From DATJKD01 sp963728295 (GTDB lineage Bacteria > Pseudomonadota > Gammaproteobacteria > Steroidobacterales > Steroidobacteraceae): DNA of 64,000 nt. The notes beneath the pieces were generated by a model. It saw nothing but the letters and a program-made list of their open reading frames with translations. It was not told where the DNA came from and searched no databases. Every line of letters begins with the position of its first letter. Positions within the stretch are counted from its first letter, which is position 1. Location of the stretch: the NCBI GenBank assembly GCA_963728295.1, contig CAVSKB010000011.1, forward strand, positions 1 to 64,000, in the 5' to 3' direction. The position numbers and the translations under genes were made by a program. This document shows, one piece after another, positions 17,480 to 28,141 of the stretch.

Positions 17480-18334
17480 TCATCGTAAGAAAGCCGGGAT
17501 CTCGCCCGGGATTTCGCGCGCAAGGAAGCCAACCAAGCCCTGCCGGTCGGAAAGAGCCTTACCGGCTTTGCCATGCAACCAGACACCCCATAGCGCAGCG
17601 TGCTCGGGACGTTGACCTCGCGCGACCAGTCCTGCGATCACGCCGGCGAGAACGTCCCCGGAGCCAGAGGTTCCCAGTCCCACCGATCCGCCCGCATGAA
17701 CCCAGACGCGGCCAGCGGCGCTGGCGATATAAGTGAGCGCACCTTTCAATACAAGGGTCACCTTCTCCGATTGCGCAAAGTCTCGCGCGATTTCCGGTGC
17801 ACGGCGGCTCAGTTGGTTGGTGGACAAACCGGTCATCGACGCCATCTCGCCGAGATGTGGCGTCACGATTACCCCCACGGTGCGTCGCGCCCCGTACGCC
17901 CGTAGCGCTCCCGCGTCCAAGATCGTCGTCGCGTCAGTCGTGCGTAACAGCCTGGCCGCAATACGACCGGTGGCTCTGCAATCGTCCATTCCCGGTCCGA
18001 CCAGCAACGCATCGGTGTGCAGCGCTGCCTTCAACACCTCGCCATTACATGCCTCGATCTGTCCGCGTGTATCCACGGCCAATCCGATGACCTTCGCTTC
18101 GGGCATCGCTATCGCCAGCGGGACAGCGACGTCCGCCCCCGATGCGATCTGAAGCTTGCCTGCACCCGCTCGCAGCGCGGCTACGCCAGCCAGCTGAACG
18201 GCGCCGGGGGTTTCACGACTACCTCCTACGATCAACACCCGGCCGCGGTCCTCCTTGCTTCCGCTGTATGTCGGGTCGGGAAGTGGCCACTTCCGTAGTA
18301 GAGCGCGGGTAACCCTGATCGTCCGAACCTTCAT
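17480..18334 (-). CDS. nnrD: ADP-dependent NAD(P)H-hydrate dehydratase
   Basis: 284 residues, the carbohydrate-kinase-like (YjeF C-terminal) domain alone, without the fused epimerase domain. It dehydrates damaged NAD(P)H hydrates. Motifs are RGRVLIVGGSRETPGAVQLA, ALLVGPGMDD, TILDAGALRAYG, VTPHLGEMASM, LVLKGALTYIA and the phosphate-binding GTSGSGDVLAGVIAGLVARG. It starts in an ATGA overlap with the stop of the histidine phosphatase, so the two are co-translated, linking coenzyme repair with a phosphatase of unknown target. Confidence 0.9.
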   Translation of the reverse strand: MKVRTIRVTRALLRKWPLPDPTYSGSKEDRGRVLIVGGSRETPGAVQLAGVAALRAGAGKLQIASGADVAVPLAIAMPEAKVIGLAVDTRGQIEACNGEVLKAALHTDALLVGPGMDDCRATGRIAARLLRTTDATTILDAGALRAYGARRTVGVIVTPHLGEMASMTGLSTNQLSRRAPEIARDFAQSEKVTLVLKGALTYIASAAGRVWVHAGGSVGLGTSGSGDVLAGVIAGLVARGQRPEHAALWGVWLHGKAGKALSDRQGLVGFLAREIPGEIPAFLR

Positions 18335-19155
18335 TTCGGCCCTGCAGGTTCGTCGGGCTCCGTGGTCACAGGGGCGCCCGCCTCGACCAAGGGTAGAACC
18401 AGGTTGGCCGTGCGCAAGCCGAATCGAGCGTCTGATTGCTTTCTATCAATTCCGTACTCCGTGATACCGCAATTGGGTACATCGGCTTCGCGGTCTATAG
18501 CCAGTATCTTCGTTTCATCCATGCATTCGAGCAGATATCTGAAACAGTTCACGATGATCTGATGGGCCACAATCAACACACGGTCCTCGACATGATCGCG
18601 CCGCAGGACCTCGACGATACTCCGCACACGCAAGATCACATCGCACCAACTTTCTCCGCCGGGCGGTCGGAAGTAGAACTTACCGACCAACGCGCGCTGC
18701 GCGGCCAGTTCCGGAAATTTGCTCAGGATGCCCTGCTTTGTATAGCGATCAAGGATCCCGAATTCCTTTTCCCGCAGCCGCTCATCCGTTTGAATGTCAT
18801 CGATATCGATGCCGAGCGCCGTTGTCACTGTGATGCACGTCTGTCGGGCACGTACGAAGGGCGAGCACATGAACCTGTTTGGCCGCTCGGCTGGCGTCTT
18901 CGCGGCGAACCATCGAGCCAGTGCGGCTGCCTGCTCATGGCCGAGGTCCGATAGCGGTGTGTCAGCGTCACGGGTTGAGACGTTGATGAGGTCCAGCCCC
19001 TGCGTCTCAGCCGTGTCACGCGCCACATTGCCCGCACTCTGGCCGTGGCGGACAATCCAAAGGCGATCAGGCCAGTCGGTGTGTCGAAGTTGCGTCACGA
19101 AAGGGCTCTCCTGAGGCAGTTGTTGAACAAGTCGCAGGAGACCAAAATGGGGCAC
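18331..19155 (-). CDS. Histidine phosphatase family protein
   Basis: 274 residues if the GTG at 19155 is used; an AGGTGA box lies upstream and this avoids overlap with the next gene. An ATG at 19251 in the same frame is possible but overlaps that gene by 74 bases. The phosphohistidine motif is WIVRHGQSAGNVARD; further conserved parts are RARQTCITVTTAL, RLREKEFGILDR, GGESWCDVILRV and VLIVAHQ with the second catalytic His. It belongs to the phosphoglycerate-mutase-like branch; substrate unknown. Operon with nnrD. Confidence 0.88.
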   Translation of the reverse strand: MPHFGLLRLVQQLPQESPFVTQLRHTDWPDRLWIVRHGQSAGNVARDTAETQGLDLINVSTRDADTPLSDLGHEQAAALARWFAAKTPAERPNRFMCSPFVRARQTCITVTTALGIDIDDIQTDERLREKEFGILDRYTKQGILSKFPELAAQRALVGKFYFRPPGGESWCDVILRVRSIVEVLRRDHVEDRVLIVAHQIIVNCFRYLLECMDETKILAIDREADVPNCGITEYGIDRKQSDARFGLRTANLVLPLVEAGAPVTTEPDEPAGPK

Positions 19156-19177
19156 GTTATGCGGCGACTCACCTACG

Positions 19178-19405
19178 TCATCCGGCGATAAATCTCGCCA
19201 GTACGATCCAGAACGCGTCTCCAATCTGCGCGGCTGGTTCGCCGTTTTCAAACGTGTAGGTCTTGAGACCGCTTGGAACGTAGTACTTCGTTGTCGCGCC
19301 CACGCCGCCCCTCTCGATGTAGTCTTCCGAGCAAACGATCGTGCGAATCTTCCCGCGAGCCGACCGGGCCGGGAATTCGTCCGTGTGTGTGATTCGCGGT
19401 GCCAC
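19178..19405 (-). CDS. Small hypothetical protein upstream of the phosphatase
   Basis: 75 residues from a GTG start. The sequence looks protein-like and balanced (RGKIRTIVCSEDYIERG, KYYVPSGLKTYTFENGEPAA, AFWIVLARFIAG), with beta-strand character. It ends 22 bp before the GTG of the phosphatase and is probably in the same transcript. No family recognised. The 438 bp upstream (19406-19843) contain only low-quality open frames and nothing I can support. Confidence 0.6.
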   Translation of the reverse strand: MAPRITHTDEFPARSARGKIRTIVCSEDYIERGGVGATTKYYVPSGLKTYTFENGEPAAQIGDAFWIVLARFIAG

Positions 19406-19843
19406 GAGCCGTGACCTGGGGACGGGTTACGCTTGAGTTGGCGCGAGGCTGAAAGGCTAGCAGTCCTGAGCGAGCATCCGCCGCCGACGCATCACTTGCT
19501 GACTTAGCAGCCAGTGGTGCCACGCCAGGATTGCTACGCCCGGCTGCGATGTTCTGCCCGGTGGGGTTGACCATGCCGCGAGCTTGCCGGCCTTCACTTA
19601 AAGTTGATGTCGGAACATGCGCCGGCTTTGTGCCGGAATGGGCCGGCTGCCGGGCGTTCTACGGGGCGTCGGAGCCCGGCCACCGAATGGCTCCGAGGTC
19701 CGGATTGAAGCCGTCGCTGCGGCGGATCGGGCAATCTCTGTGAGCCGAAGCGCGAGCAGTGTCAGAGAACAGAACTGTGAACGCCGAACGCCGCCCATTG
19801 CTCGCTTGAATCGGCAACATGAGGAAGCGACTACGCTGGCTGA

Positions 19844-20464
19844 TCAATGATTGCTGCCTGGTGACGGCGCAGCCACCGCCAGCAGGACGACGAAACTGGT
19901 ATTACCGGCCTGACTGCTCGCCGTGATCGTATAAGGGGCCAGCGTTCTGGCGACGCTGGGCGTACCCGTGATGAGGCCGCTCGTGCTGTCGAGCTCCACT
20001 CCCGCCGGCAGGGCCGGCGTCACAGAATAGTGTTCGACGGTTCCTGCGATTCTTGGGCTCAAGGGCGTGAGCGCCGCTCCCACGGTACCCTTCGCCGGAC
20101 TGGGGTATGAAAGATGACTCGGCGGCTCGGTCACGCTCACCACCAAACGAAAGGTACTGTGGCCACCCCGATAGGTAGCTGTAATGGCAAAGGTCGCGGC
20201 TTCGCTGGCCCGCGTCGGTGTGCCGGAAATGACGCCCGTCAAACCATTGAGCGATAGGCCCGACGGCAATGAGGGGGTCACAGTGTATAAATCCGCCCTT
20301 TCCGACACGGCAGGAGTCAGTGCGATCGCCTCGCCGACCACGGCCGGAAATGGGGTCGAACCGTTGTAAGACAATGTCCGCGCCGCCGGCAAACCCTGCC
20401 CGCCGTCGCCGCAGGCGGCCAGGGCGCACACGACTATGAGTGCGCCGACGCGTCTCATCGCCAT
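19844..20464 (-). CDS. Lipoprotein with two putative Ig (He_PIG) domains
   Basis: 206 residues. A lipoprotein signal (VVCALAAC, lipid Cys near 18) anchors it in the envelope. Two He_PIG-like repeats follow, each with the hallmark pattern: LPSGLSLNGLTGVISGTPTR at about residue 68 and LPAGVELDSTSGLITGTPSV at about residue 152. These Ig-like folds typically mediate adhesion or bind carbohydrate. It lies 20 bp downstream of a second Ig/kelch lipoprotein on the same strand, so they are probably co-expressed. Confidence 0.8.
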   Translation of the reverse strand: MAMRRVGALIVVCALAACGDGGQGLPAARTLSYNGSTPFPAVVGEAIALTPAVSERADLYTVTPSLPSGLSLNGLTGVISGTPTRASEAATFAITATYRGGHSTFRLVVSVTEPPSHLSYPSPAKGTVGAALTPLSPRIAGTVEHYSVTPALPAGVELDSTSGLITGTPSVARTLAPYTITASSQAGNTSFVVLLAVAAPSPGSNH

Positions 20465-20484
20465 AGTCCGGAATCGGCCCGACG

Positions 20485-22425
20485 CTACTTGAACAGTTCA
20501 GCCGAAGAAAGCACGAGGGTCGACACCCAACATCCCCCAAGGTGACAGCTGCGACTGTAGGTAGTTCCGCCTGCAACCAGCACCGTGCCGTCGACCAGTA
20601 GTGTCGCCGTATGTCCGTCCCGTGCCGTGATGAGCGAACCCGTCGTCGTGAATCCCTCGCTCTCAATAGCGAATAGCTCAGCAACTGCACTGGAATTTCC
20701 GCAAAGGGCGAGGAGGCGGATGCCGCAGATATTCACCCTGCGGCCACCCGCGACGAGGACCGTGCCGTCGCTACGCAGTGTCCCCGTGGCTCCGGATCCC
20801 GTCGACAGCTCACCAACCACTGAGAAGGTTCCGGTCCCGGGGCTGAATAGCTCGGCCGAGTTGTCCGTTCCGGTGACCAGGACTGTACCGTCGTCCAGCA
20901 ACGTCGCTGTATGCCCAGAGCGTCCCTCGCTCATGCTGCCGGCCGCCGTGAACATGCCGCTCACGGGATCGTAGAGTTCTGAGGAAACGAGCGCGGGGCC
21001 GGTTGCGGCTACGCCTCCGGCGATCAGCACGCGCCCGTCGAGCAACAGCGTCGCCGTCTGCTCGGCCCGCGAGACCATCATGCTGCCAGTCGCCGTGAAC
21101 GTGCCAGTGGATGGGTTGAAGAGCTCCGCACTGGCTGTTCCGCCGCCGGCGACCAATACCTGGCCGTTCTGCAACAGCGTCGCGGTCTGCCCAGTACGTG
21201 GCGCAACCATGCTGCCGGTCGCCGCGAACGTGTCAGCCGTCGGATCATAGAGCTCCGCGATCGGGCTCCCGCCGCCGGCCACCAGAACCTTGCCATGGTT
21301 CGGCAACGTCGAATTGGCGAGCAGCGTAGTGGAGTGCCCGAGCCGCGCGATCGTCATGCTGCCCGTCGCAGTGAACGCCTGACTCGTCGGGTCGTACAAC
21401 TCCGCGGATGCCAAAGAAGACGCCCCGTCGGTGCCGCCGGCGATGAGCACGCGCCCGTCGAGCAGCAGCGTCGCCGTGTGCCTGTCGCGGGCAACGGTCA
21501 TGCTGCCCGTGGGTATGAACGCCGCCGCAGGCCGGGCGATTGCGACCCGAACCGTGAAGGGCGTGGCTGGCGAACTCTGGTTCCGTGCGTCCTTGACCGA
21601 CAGCGTGATGGGGAAGATGCCTGCCATGGACGGTGTTCCACTCAGAACACCGTCAAGGCTGACGGCCAGGCCTCCCATCGGCGCGGTCGGTGGGGTCCAG
21701 ACGAGCGGAGCGAGTCCGTCGCTTGCCGTAAATGGAAAGCTATACGCCGAGCCTACTGTCGCTGTGGGCGGCGGCGTGTCGTTGATTGATGGCGGTGGGG
21801 GTTCGCTGATGGCGATCGCATATGCGACCGAGCTCGTTGCCGGAGTCGGCGTGCTGCTGTCGGTGACGGTCACCGTAAATTCGAATGGCGTCGAGCCGGG
21901 GGCCGCCGGTGTGCCGCTGAGCGTGCCGTCGGGATTGAGCGCAAGGCCCGGTGGCAATGCGCCGGCCGTGACCGTCCAGCTGAGCGGCAAATTACCGCCC
22001 GTGGCCGTGAACGTGAAGCTATACGGCGTGCCGTGCACACCCGCGGGCGGCGATTGCCCCGGAGTGACCACGATCGCATCGATCTCGAGGCTGACGGGTA
22101 GGGTTGCGGTGAGCGCTGGAATCGACGAGTCGGCGACCATGACCGTGAACGCGTAGGTACCGGCGGTCACGGGAGTTCCGGTGAGTTGTCCCGCCGAGCT
22201 CAGGGCCAGTCCCGGCGGCAACGCCCCGGTTTCGGACCAGGTGAACGGCGACGTACCACCGCTCGCGACGGTGAAGGTGTAGCCCGGGTAAACAACCCCC
22301 GTCGCACCGGCTGGCGGTGAGCCGGCAGTGATCGTCGGTTGCCCGGGACCATCGGGTCCGCCCCCGCCACCGCAAGCCGATACGATCAGCGTCAGGCCAA
22401 TAACGAAACTTTTTAGCTGCCGCAT
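20485..22425 (-). CDS. Large lipoprotein with putative Ig domains and kelch repeats
   Basis: 646 residues from the ATG at 22425, which gives a clear lipoprotein signal (FVIGLTLIVSAC). Residues 30-300 hold three He_PIG modules (GALPPGLALSSAGQLTGTPV, GALPPGLALNPDGTLSGTPA, GGLAVSLDGVLSGTPS). From about 320 there are six or seven kelch-type repeats of the form TATLLLDGRVLIAGG, SAELYDP, FTATGSM. Kelch repeats make beta propellers. Together with the neighbouring small Ig lipoprotein and the TonB-dependent receptor upstream, this suggests a surface assembly, with role unknown. Confidence 0.85.
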   Translation of the reverse strand: MRQLKSFVIGLTLIVSACGGGGGPDGPGQPTITAGSPPAGATGVVYPGYTFTVASGGTSPFTWSETGALPPGLALSSAGQLTGTPVTAGTYAFTVMVADSSIPALTATLPVSLEIDAIVVTPGQSPPAGVHGTPYSFTFTATGGNLPLSWTVTAGALPPGLALNPDGTLSGTPAAPGSTPFEFTVTVTDSSTPTPATSSVAYAIAISEPPPPSINDTPPPTATVGSAYSFPFTASDGLAPLVWTPPTAPMGGLAVSLDGVLSGTPSMAGIFPITLSVKDARNQSSPATPFTVRVAIARPAAAFIPTGSMTVARDRHTATLLLDGRVLIAGGTDGASSLASAELYDPTSQAFTATGSMTIARLGHSTTLLANSTLPNHGKVLVAGGGSPIAELYDPTADTFAATGSMVAPRTGQTATLLQNGQVLVAGGGTASAELFNPSTGTFTATGSMMVSRAEQTATLLLDGRVLIAGGVAATGPALVSSELYDPVSGMFTAAGSMSEGRSGHTATLLDDGTVLVTGTDNSAELFSPGTGTFSVVGELSTGSGATGTLRSDGTVLVAGGRRVNICGIRLLALCGNSSAVAELFAIESEGFTTTGSLITARDGHTATLLVDGTVLVAGGTTYSRSCHLGGCWVSTLVLSSAELFK

Positions 22426-22599
22426 GACCGTTCCCCTCTGCGGCGGTTTGCCGCTGGGGGCCAGTTGTCGTGTAACGCGCTTCGGTGTGCATGAACTCTG
22501 CGTGAAGTTTGGTTCCTGTTTCCGTGAAGATTCAGGAGAGACGTCGGGCTTCGTGGTCAAGGGCGCCGCGAATCGTCCTCGGTCTGACTCGAATCAAGC

Positions 22600-25298
22600 T
22601 CACTGCCCCCAAAGCTTCACAACCTGCAGACTGACTTGTCTGCCAAGTAGACTGGCATTGGCGGGGTCGTAGCCCAGGGTGCCCGAAGTCAGGTCAAACT
22701 GGTTGACGAAGGGGGCGCGTTCGTCGAGAGCGTTGTTTATCCCAAGATTGGATTGTGTATTGGCGAGCCAGCCCGAGCCGCCGGCGACCCGGTAACCGAT
22801 ATTGACGTCGACAGTCGTCCAGGAATCAACTTTTCGTACCGGGACTGAACCAGGATCCCGGTACGCGTCGGTGTAGTTCACGGTGCTCTGGACGGTCCAG
22901 CCCCGGAGCGACCACGACAGGTTCCCGACCAGCCGCAAGCTCGTTGGGTTGCCGACGGTATCCACGAGGTCAAAAACCGGCGCTGTAGGGGTTATCTGCT
23001 GCTTCTGCTCAATCATATAGGTGCCGGTCAGGCTGGAGCTCACCTTGCCCCATGCCGTATCTAGAGAATAGTCCAGCACCGCATCCACGCCCCGCGTCTT
23101 GAGGCTGTCGAGATTGCGAAACCGGACGTCGAGAATTGCAGCGATCGGTTGGTTGCAATCCCCGCCAGAGAGCGGCGGTTTCGTGCAAACGGCATCGATC
23201 TGCGCCTGCGTCGGATTGCGCGTGATCAGAGAGGCGAATTGCGCCTCCTGGGTGAGGAAGATCGCACTGAATCCTGGGCTATGGATCCTCCCCTCGTAGT
23301 CGATATCGAAGTACGTCAGCGACAGTGAGAGGTTCTGGATGGTCGGCGGGGTCAAGTCCACACCGGCGGTCCAGGTACGCGCCGTCTCCGGCTTGATGTC
23401 CGGGATCGGCCCTGCCAGAACAAAGGCGCGTGAGTGCCCGGTCGCAGATTGAGGATCAATGACATCTTCAATGAAGGTATCACCCACTTGGTCTGGATTG
23501 GTCCAGAAGAATGGCGGTGCGCGGAACGAGGTTCCCCAGTTCCCGCGCAGCTCGATATGTGACGACGGCCGCCAGCTGAAGCCCACCTTCGGATTGAAAG
23601 TGTCGCCGGCATCGCTGTAACTGTCGTAGCGACCCGACAACGACAAGTCCAGCCGATTGGCTGCTGAGCCCCCGTGCGGACCCATCATCGGCACCGCCAG
23701 CTCGAAAAATCCCGAGCGAATCAATCGTTCCCGATCCTCGGGGCCACCCCCAATGTTGATACCGGTCGAATGCTCATGTCGAAACTCACCCCCGACAGCG
23801 AGCCGGATCGCGCCGGCGCGCCAGTTGAAGAGCGGGCCATCGGCAATCACGTTGGCCGATGCGGCGGTAAACACATTCAAGTCATCGATGGTGATGCCCT
23901 GTGCGCGCAGCGCAGCCATGGCGGTAGCGTCGGTATGCGAGCCATCCCCGAAGATATTGAGCGCGGTCGCCGGGTCGGAGCTCGCAAGCGCTGCATCGAT
24001 GGCCGGGTAGTTGAGGTAGAAGTTGGTATCGACAAGCTCGGCAGACGCCTTCGCATAGGCACCCGCGAGATTGACTTGCCATCCTTTCGGCAGCACGCCT
24101 TTGAGGCCCGCCGAGATGAAGGAGCTCTCAGTCGGCCCATGGTCGACCACGGGACCAAAATCCCGCGAAAAATCGTAGGCCACGAGCACGTCCCCGCCCA
24201 GGTGATTGAATGCGTTGGTCGAGGGCACCAGGAAGTTATCCGGGGGCACGGGATAGGTGAATCTGAAATCGCGCCGCGAGTAGAGGCCGTCAGCCGCTAT
24301 CTCCCATTGTTCCGTCACCTTGTAGGAGGCACTCACAAAAGCGCTGCGCATGGTCTGCTCGGGCAGAATGTCGTTGTCGGTGACGTTGTCCGTGTAGTTG
24401 GCAGTTCCCGGGATGAGCTGCGCTGCGGTCAGGCTGCGTTCCGTCCTGACCGTACGGGATCGCGGCAATGGGTGCGAGCGTGTTCGGATCGAGGATAGTG
24501 CCGGGATTGCTGGCGAAGCCGCGTCGGTCAGTGCCGCCGAAGCGCCTGAAGTCAGCGTTGGCGGCGCAATACGTGCGTGCACTGCATTGCAGGGCTTCGC
24601 TGTCGTTGAACTGGAAGCCCGCGAGTACGTTGCCACGCGATCCCGCGTGACCCAATAGCAGCGCCGCCGACCGCTCCGTCGCGTCGCTGTCTGTCAGCGC
24701 TTCCGCGGATGCGCGCTTCGATTCCCTCGAAGTTCCTGCGCAAGATGATATTCACGACGCCGCCGATGGCATCAGAACCATAGAGCGCGGCAGTACCCTC
24801 GGGCAAAATCTCGATGCGTTCGATGGCCGATACCGGAATGGTCGATACGTCCGTGAATGTCCCCTGGTAGCCACTCGCTCCCTGACGCTGGCCATTCACG
24901 AGCGTGAGCGTCGTACCCGACACCCAGGCCTCGCAATTGCACCTCAGCGCCGTGATTGAGATTGAAGAACCCCGGTTCGCCAACCGCTGCATTGGCCCGA
25001 TTGAAGTTCTGCGTCACGGTCGCCAACACGTCCTCGACTCTGCCGTAGCCGCTGGCATCGATCTGTTCGCGGCCAATGACGATCAGTTTCGATCCCGCGG
25101 ATTCCGCTCCGCGGATGTGACTTCCGGTCACAACGATTTCTTCAAGAGCTGCTCGCGTCTTCGCTTTTGGCAATTGAACAGGGCGGATTAGGACAGCGGT
25201 CATCTGGGGCTGCGTCGACCACAGTCACCGTGCTCAGACCCAACATCAACCCCAGCCCGGCAGTGCAGCGGCTGAATTGTGATATCGCTCAATGACAT
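22600..25298 (-). pseudogene. TonB-dependent receptor split by several one-base frameshifts
   Basis: Read with corrections, this is a roughly 900-residue outer-membrane receptor: a signal peptide (from the ATG at 25298), a TonB-box-like LEEIVVTGSHIRG, a plug domain (GYGRVEDVLATVTQNFN, IEILPEGTAALYGSDAIGGV, VNIILRRNFEG), then a barrel ending in VSLQVVKLWGQ. The frame changes near 25275, 25145, 24937, 24650 and 24455, each equal to one extra base in a short run (for example GGG where GG fits). The C-terminal 650 residues are in one frame. This pattern suggests assembly insertions in an intact receptor. It is adjacent to, and probably controlled by, the regulator at 25311. Confidence 0.8.
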
Positions 25299-25310
25299 TG
25301 CTGCCCCTGT

Positions 25311-27727
25311 TCAATGCGCAGCGGCCGGTTCTCCGCGCCTCGGCACATCTCCATGTCGGCGCAGCGCCTCGAGCTGGCTGTGCTGCGCATCGACATAGCG
25401 CCGCACGTCGGCGGCGATAGCCTGGAATCGCGGATCGCCATGGAGCGGCAACCACAGGGGATCGTAGTTCATGGTGTACCACCAATCTGCGTAAGACCCT
25501 GATCGGAATGAATCCGCCAGTTCGGCTGAGCGCCGCGTCCTGCTTTCCGTCGAGCAGCAGAACTAAGGCGCGCAGGCGTCCCGCGCCCGTAAAATACTTG
25601 GTCGCGTTGGCGTCTAGCCACAATGACGCGGCACGCCGCAGCGCCAGAGCCTGCACGCCTTGGCCGGCAGCGCCCATTAACTGTGATAGATAGACGGCCG
25701 CGCGGAAACTACATGGGTCCAGGTGTACCGCTGGAGCGTCGTCCAAATAGTACTTCAGTTTGATGAAGGCAATCGCCCGGCTCAAATCTCCCGTCTTCAT
25801 TGCATAGTCGCGAATCGCCTCGCTCGCCAGCCAGTTTTGGCAGAGGTCGTCGTCCTTTGTCCAGCCCGACTCATCGTATGCAGCGAGTCCCGCACCCCGC
25901 CAATCGCCTTCGTGCATCGAAAGGAGCCCGGCCGTGCGCACATTGGGAAACGTGCCGGCGGCCACATCACGCGCCGCCGTCACATCGCCCAAATCGAGAT
26001 ACAGCGCCTCCGCGTTCTGACGCAGCCGCGAATTGTTCGGATCGAGCGCAATGGCATGCTCGATAAACTGAATGGCTTCCACCAGCTTGCCGTCGAACCG
26101 CCAACGGAATACCCCGTAGCGCTGCAGCGCCGGAACGAAGTTCGGATCGAGCTCCAGCGCCTGCAGTGTCTTTTGCTCGGAGGCCGTAACGCCGCTTTCC
26201 TCGAGAGTGAACACGGCATCCGTGTAACGCGCACTGGGTGATATCGGATCGACCCACAAGGCGCGCTTCAGCACACTTCGCCCTTCCTCGGGTGTTCCCT
26301 AGGATCCAATAGAGAAACTCGGCGTAAGCCGCGAGACCGCGCCCGTTGCTGGGATCGAGTGCGGCTCCTTGACGAAAATCGCGCTCCTGCGCAGCGATCA
26401 ACGGGTTGGTCGGTGTCGCGCTCGCATCATGCGGCTGGTCTGCCCACATCGCACGCGCAAAGTATGCGGCGCCCAACTTGGGATCCAACTCAAGCGAGCG
26501 ATCGATCAAATGACGGTAGCGTCGCCTGGCCAGCGTCAAATCCTCCTGGCGTCGATCGGCCGCTTGCATCCTCGCGTCGTACAATGAAGCGTAGGCGGAC
26601 GCGAAATTTGGATCCAAGGCGATTGCCTTTTCAAAATACGGCACCGCGGCCTCCGACTCGGCGACGGTGAAGCGACCCAGTAAGGTCCGACCCCGCAGGA
26701 AGGCGAGATAAGCCTCCAAATTCGTGCTGCGGGCACCGGCGGGGGGTTTGGGTTCAAGTTCCCCAAGGCGCACCGACAGCGCATCAGCGATTTGATCGGC
26801 GATCTCATCCTCGACACTGAAGATGTCATGCAAACCGCGATCAAAATGGGACGCCCAAATCAACGTACCTGCGGAACTGTCCACGAGTTGCACCGCCACC
26901 CGCAATCGGTCAGCCTCGCGTTGCACGCTGCCACCGACCAGATATCCGGAGTTGAGACGCTGGCCGATCTCTCTGGAATCGATGTTCTTGGTTGGAAGTG
27001 CGAATGACGAATTGCGTGCTATGACGGTGAGTCCACTGATGCGAGACAGACGGTTGAGAATCATCTCCGGCATGCCCTGCGCCAGATAGGCGTCTGCAGG
27101 ATCCGGGCTGATGCTTTCGAAGGGCATTACAGCCACCGTGCGCTCGCGCGTGCCGAGTACCGCAGTTTTTTGAAGCGGATTATCGGGCGTCAGCTGAGTG
27201 TCCACCGCCCGGGCTCTATTCGCCGTACGCACGCCGATAGCGATCGCGCAAATAGCCGCCACCAGGACGGGTAACATGAGCCACCACATCCGGCTCGTCT
27301 TCGTGGCCGCTGTTCGAGGCTCGTTCCTCAACGAGTCTCGCTTCGAAGGCTCAACGAGTTGAGCGACGACTTCCGGCACCGGACTTGCGGCGGGAGACAC
27401 GGCCGCAACCAGCCGGTAACCGCGACTTCGCACTGCGGCGATATAGCGCGGCTCCTGCGCGTCATCTCCCAGCGCCTCGCGCAACAGGTTGACGCGCTTG
27501 TTCAAAGTCTCCGGACTTACGACCAGCCCGGGCCAGACCCGTGCCATAAGTAAGTCGTGGCTGAGGACATTGGGCGCGACGCGAATCAGTGCCACGAGAA
27601 GCTGAAACGATAGATTGGGAAGAGTGATTTCCATGCCCGAACGCGTGACGCGCTGCTGGCCAACATCGACGCGCAAGTCGCCGGCCAGAAACACCTCACT
27701 GTCAATGCCGTGCATGTTGTTTGGCAT
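25311..27727 (-). pseudogene. CadC-type winged-helix regulator with TPR domain, two frameshifts
   Basis: The N-terminal 100 residues are an OmpR/CadC winged helix (LPNLSFQLLVALIRVAPNVL, ETLNKRVNLLREALGDD, RYIAAVRSRGYRLVAAV). One membrane helix follows near residue 150 (MWWLMLPVLVAAICAIAIGV), then a periplasmic adenylate-cyclase-associated region (VAVMPFESISPDP, LAQGMPEMILNRLSRI) and TPR repeats. The frame shifts at 26290-26292 (CCC for CC on the coding strand) and near 25537 (CC for C); removal gives about 800 residues ending RRHGDVPRRGEPAAAH. Such one-component membrane regulators sense the periplasm. It is 12 bp upstream of the TonB-dependent receptor start. Confidence 0.82.
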
Positions 27728-28141
27728 TTCCCCCCACTTCCGCGGATAACTCTAACAGCCGGTCGAACATAGGGCGAACTGGCGAACCAGAGTTCGGCAC
27801 GGGCTCAGTAGTGGTCGACGCTGCAGCTGGGGGTGGTGGGCTGCGCGCCCGGGCCTGAGCGATAGAGGGTTAGGAAATCCAAACGCTAGTTTGTGTAAAG
27901 GGTCAGGCGCGAGGCCTGAGTGGCCTGAGCGTGTGTCGAAGGCGGCGGGAAGCGATGTACGGTGAGCGGGCGCCGGAAACGTTCGTCGCAGCTGCGTGAG
28001 AGCAATGCAGCTGGCCTATTTCCTGCGACTGCCCACGACGCTAAGCTAGCGTACAGTTACCGGCCCAAGGCACTGCTCCGCCGGGCGGAGCACGGTAGCT
28101 CACTGGTTCACGAAGGGCCAAGGGATCGAGGAGATCGAGCC

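Noticed and set aside
17078..17488. 136-codon plus-strand frame in the gap after the ferritin-like gene
   Set aside because: Composition is not protein-like, it has no ribosome site and a terminator falls inside it.
19531..19850. Short plus-strand frames in the 19.4-19.8 kb gap
   Set aside because: No ribosome sites, no conserved pattern and biased composition.
20485..22425. DNA repeats suggesting a mobile or CRISPR element
   Set aside because: The repeats are in phase with the kelch and Ig modules of one protein.
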